Below are positions 62,607-64,000 of a DNA stretch of 64,000 nt, piece by piece (positions within the stretch are counted from its first letter, which is position 1; each line of letters starts with the position of its first letter). Source of the stretch: Opitutaceae bacterium (GTDB taxonomy: Bacteria; Verrucomicrobiota; Verrucomicrobiia; Opitutales; Opitutaceae); contig JAEUGX010000039.1 of NCBI GenBank assembly GCA_016795545.1, positions 1-64,000 on the forward strand, read 5' to 3'. The translations under genes were made by a program, and so were the position numbers. The notes beneath the pieces were generated by a model. That model was not told the DNA's origin. It ran no database searches and was given only the letters and a program-made list of their open reading frames with translations.

Positions 62607-63188
62607 ATGGACGTCCTCACGGCCATCTACCAGCGCCGTTCGATCCGGCATTTCACCGACGCCCCGGTGCCGGCCAGCCTGGTGCACGAGCTCATCCGCG
62701 CCGCCACGCAGGCCCCCAGCGCCGTGAACCAGCAGCCCTGGGTCTTCGGCGTCATCCGCGGCCGCCGGCGGCTCGACGGCTATTCCGAGCGCGCCAAGGC
62801 CCACCTGCTCGCGATCCTGCCGCAGGCGCTGTCGCTGCACCGGCGCGCCGACACCCTGGCGAGCCACGAGTACAACGTCTTCCACCATGCCGGCACCCTC
62901 GTGTTCATCGCCGCCCGCCCCGCCCCGCACCATCCCGAGGAGGACTGCTGTCTGGCGGCGCAGAACCTGATGCTGGCCGCCCACGCCCTGGGGCTCGGCA
63001 CCTGCCCGATCGGTTTCGCGCGCCCGTGGCTCAACCTGCCGGCCGTGAAAGCGGAGCTTGGGATCCCGGGCTCCTGCCACGTCGTCATGCCGCTGGCCGT
63101 CGGCTGGCCCGCGGGCCAGTCCGCCCCGGTCCCGCGCGAGCCGCCAGAGATCGTGTGCTGGCAAGAGGACGCGCGCCCGGCCGGTTGA
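62607..63188 (+). CDS. Nitroreductase-family FMN oxidoreductase
   Basis: A 193-residue flavoprotein. The FMN-binding N-terminus is IYQRRSIRHFTDAPVPASLV, then AATQAPSAVNQQPWVFGVIR, and the later GLGTCPIGFARPWLN and VMPLAVGWP segments of the family. Physiological substrate unknown; nitroreductase-like proteins such as Acg are induced in hypoxic dormancy in Mycobacterium. It carries a full tandem operator and lies 23 bp before the glucan phosphorylase, probably in one operon. Confidence 0.92.
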   Translation: MDVLTAIYQRRSIRHFTDAPVPASLVHELIRAATQAPSAVNQQPWVFGVIRGRRRLDGYSERAKAHLLAILPQALSLHRRADTLASHEYNVFHHAGTLVFIAARPAPHHPEEDCCLAAQNLMLAAHALGLGTCPIGFARPWLNLPAVKAELGIPGSCHVVMPLAVGWPAGQSAPVPREPPEIVCWQEDARPAG

Positions 63189-63211
63189 GGCCGGCGGCGG
63201 CGGCGCGCACC

Positions 63212-64000
63212 ATGAACGGCGACCACACCATCGCCTATTTCTCGATGGAGATCGCCGTCGATCCCCGGATCCCCACATATGCCGGCGGCCTAGGCGTGCT
63301 GGCGGGCGACACGCTGCGGGCCGCGGCGGACGAGGGCGTGCCGATGGTCGGGCTGACACTGCTGCATCGCAAAGGCTACCTGACGCAGCGCTTCGACCCG
63401 AGCGGCTGGCAGCAGGCGGAGCCGACCGACTGGGAGATCGAGCGTTACCTGCGCGACCGCCCCGAGCGGGTGACCGTCGACCTCGAGGACCGGACCGTCC
63501 GCCTGCGGGCGTGGCAGTACGAGATCACGGGCGTGGGCGGGCACCGCGTGCCGGTGTTCCTGCTCGACGCCGACCTGCCCGAAAACGCGCCGTGGGACCG
63601 CACGCTGACGCATTACCTCTACGGCGGCGACCCGCACTACCGCCTCTGCCAGGAAGTGATCCTCGGCATCGGGGGCGTGCGGATGATCCGCGCCCTCGGC
63701 TGCGGCCAGGTCGCGCGCTTCCACCTGAACGAAGGCCACTCGAGCCTGCTCACGCTGGAGCTGCTGGTGGAGGAGGCCCGGGCGGCGGGGCGGGCGACGA
63801 TCAGCGAGCCCGACATCGAGGCGGTCAAGGCCCGCTGCATCTTCACCACCCACACCCCCGTGGCGGCGGCCCACGACCGCTACCCGATGGACCTCGTCGG
63901 CCGCGTGCTGCGCCGGGACCACGGCTATTTCGCCCCGGCCGGGGTGTTCGGCGCGAGCGTGCTCGGCCGGATCCTGCAGCGGGAGCCCGGGACCTACGAC
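63212..64000 (+). CDS. Alpha-glucan (glycogen) phosphorylase, N-terminal part
   Basis: The first 263 residues of a GT35-family phosphorylase that frees glucose-1-phosphate from glycogen; the frame runs off the window. It begins HTIAYFSMEIAVDPRIPTYA, then GGLGVLAGDTLRAAADEG, VARFHLNEGHSSLLTLELL and CIFTTHTPVAAAHDRY, which define the short AglP-type phosphorylases. The pyridoxal-phosphate site lies outside the window. Placed with the nitroreductase under the tandem operator, it would mobilise glycogen when the regulon is on. Confidence 0.93.
   Translation, partial: MNGDHTIAYFSMEIAVDPRIPTYAGGLGVLAGDTLRAAADEGVPMVGLTLLHRKGYLTQRFDPSGWQQAEPTDWEIERYLRDRPERVTVDLEDRTVRLRAWQYEITGVGGHRVPVFLLDADLPENAPWDRTLTHYLYGGDPHYRLCQEVILGIGGVRMIRALGCGQVARFHLNEGHSSLLTLELLVEEARAAGRATISEPDIEAVKARCIFTTHTPVAAAHDRYPMDLVGRVLRRDHGYFAPAGVFGASVLGRILQREPGTYD

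Overview
This window is very GC-rich bacterial chromosome, most likely from a member of the Verrucomicrobia, probably Opitutaceae. The grounds are two tandem PEP-CTERM beta-solenoid proteins, a solitary RAYT transposase, DksA/TraR-like proteins with a reduced finger, and the general gene style. This placement is inference; no 16S rRNA is present. Genes are dense. I saw no CRISPR array, prophage or integrase. There is one tRNA gene, tRNA-Val(GAC).

Layout. 1-4.7 kb: an RND efflux pump (partial), its adaptor and a MarR regulator. 4.9-8.5 kb: transketolase and rpsP-trmD-rplS. 8.6-11.8 kb: ychF and two PEP-CTERM proteins. 11.9-14.4 kb: the 5-oxoprolinase operon pxpBCA. 14.5-18.2 kb: a lipoprotein and the System II cytochrome c maturation pair ResB/CcsA. 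18.3-23.2 kb: a multiheme cytochrome and porin cluster (octaheme lipoprotein, MtrB/PioB-like barrel, monoheme cytochrome, ImcH-like quinol cytochrome). 23.5-34.7 kb: a six-cysteine (O2-tolerant type) [NiFe] hydrogenase hyaABCD with a NicO-like permease, divergent hypABFCD, and hypE on the opposite strand. 34.8-39.7 kb: recN, tRNA-Val, phoD and a RAYT. Together, 14.5-34.7 kb can be read as a respiratory module: H2 oxidation into the quinone pool, quinol oxidation by the ImcH-like cytochrome, and electron passage across the outer membrane, with dedicated heme-attachment and nickel/maturation genes alongside.

40-64 kb: a stress and energy-saving island. It encodes a universal stress protein, a hibernation factor, an ABC exporter, a zinc alcohol dehydrogenase, PEP synthase, an ADP-forming acyl-CoA synthetase, a Cfa-like methyltransferase, a phosphoribosyltransferase, Hsp20, two DksA/TraR-like proteins, a CBM48 protein, a four-gene two-component operon ending in a NarL-type regulator, a PocR-AraC regulator, an M50-CBS protease, a nitroreductase and a glucan phosphorylase. 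The content resembles the mycobacterial DosR dormancy regulon.

Main finding: seven promoters of this island (uspA, hpf, adh, hsp20, CBM48, the second dksA-like gene, nitroreductase) carry a pair of direct repeats close to CAAGNNNTGCGG. In every case the two copies are exactly 21 bp apart, and the downstream copy lies 33-34 bp before a plausible -10 hexamer. Two more promoters (the ABC exporter and ppsA) have weaker versions. A 21-bp direct-repeat geometry abutting the -35 region is what AraC-family activators use, and the island encodes one, with a cysteine-bearing PocR sensor domain. I propose an undescribed hypoxia- or redox-responsive regulon controlled by that protein.
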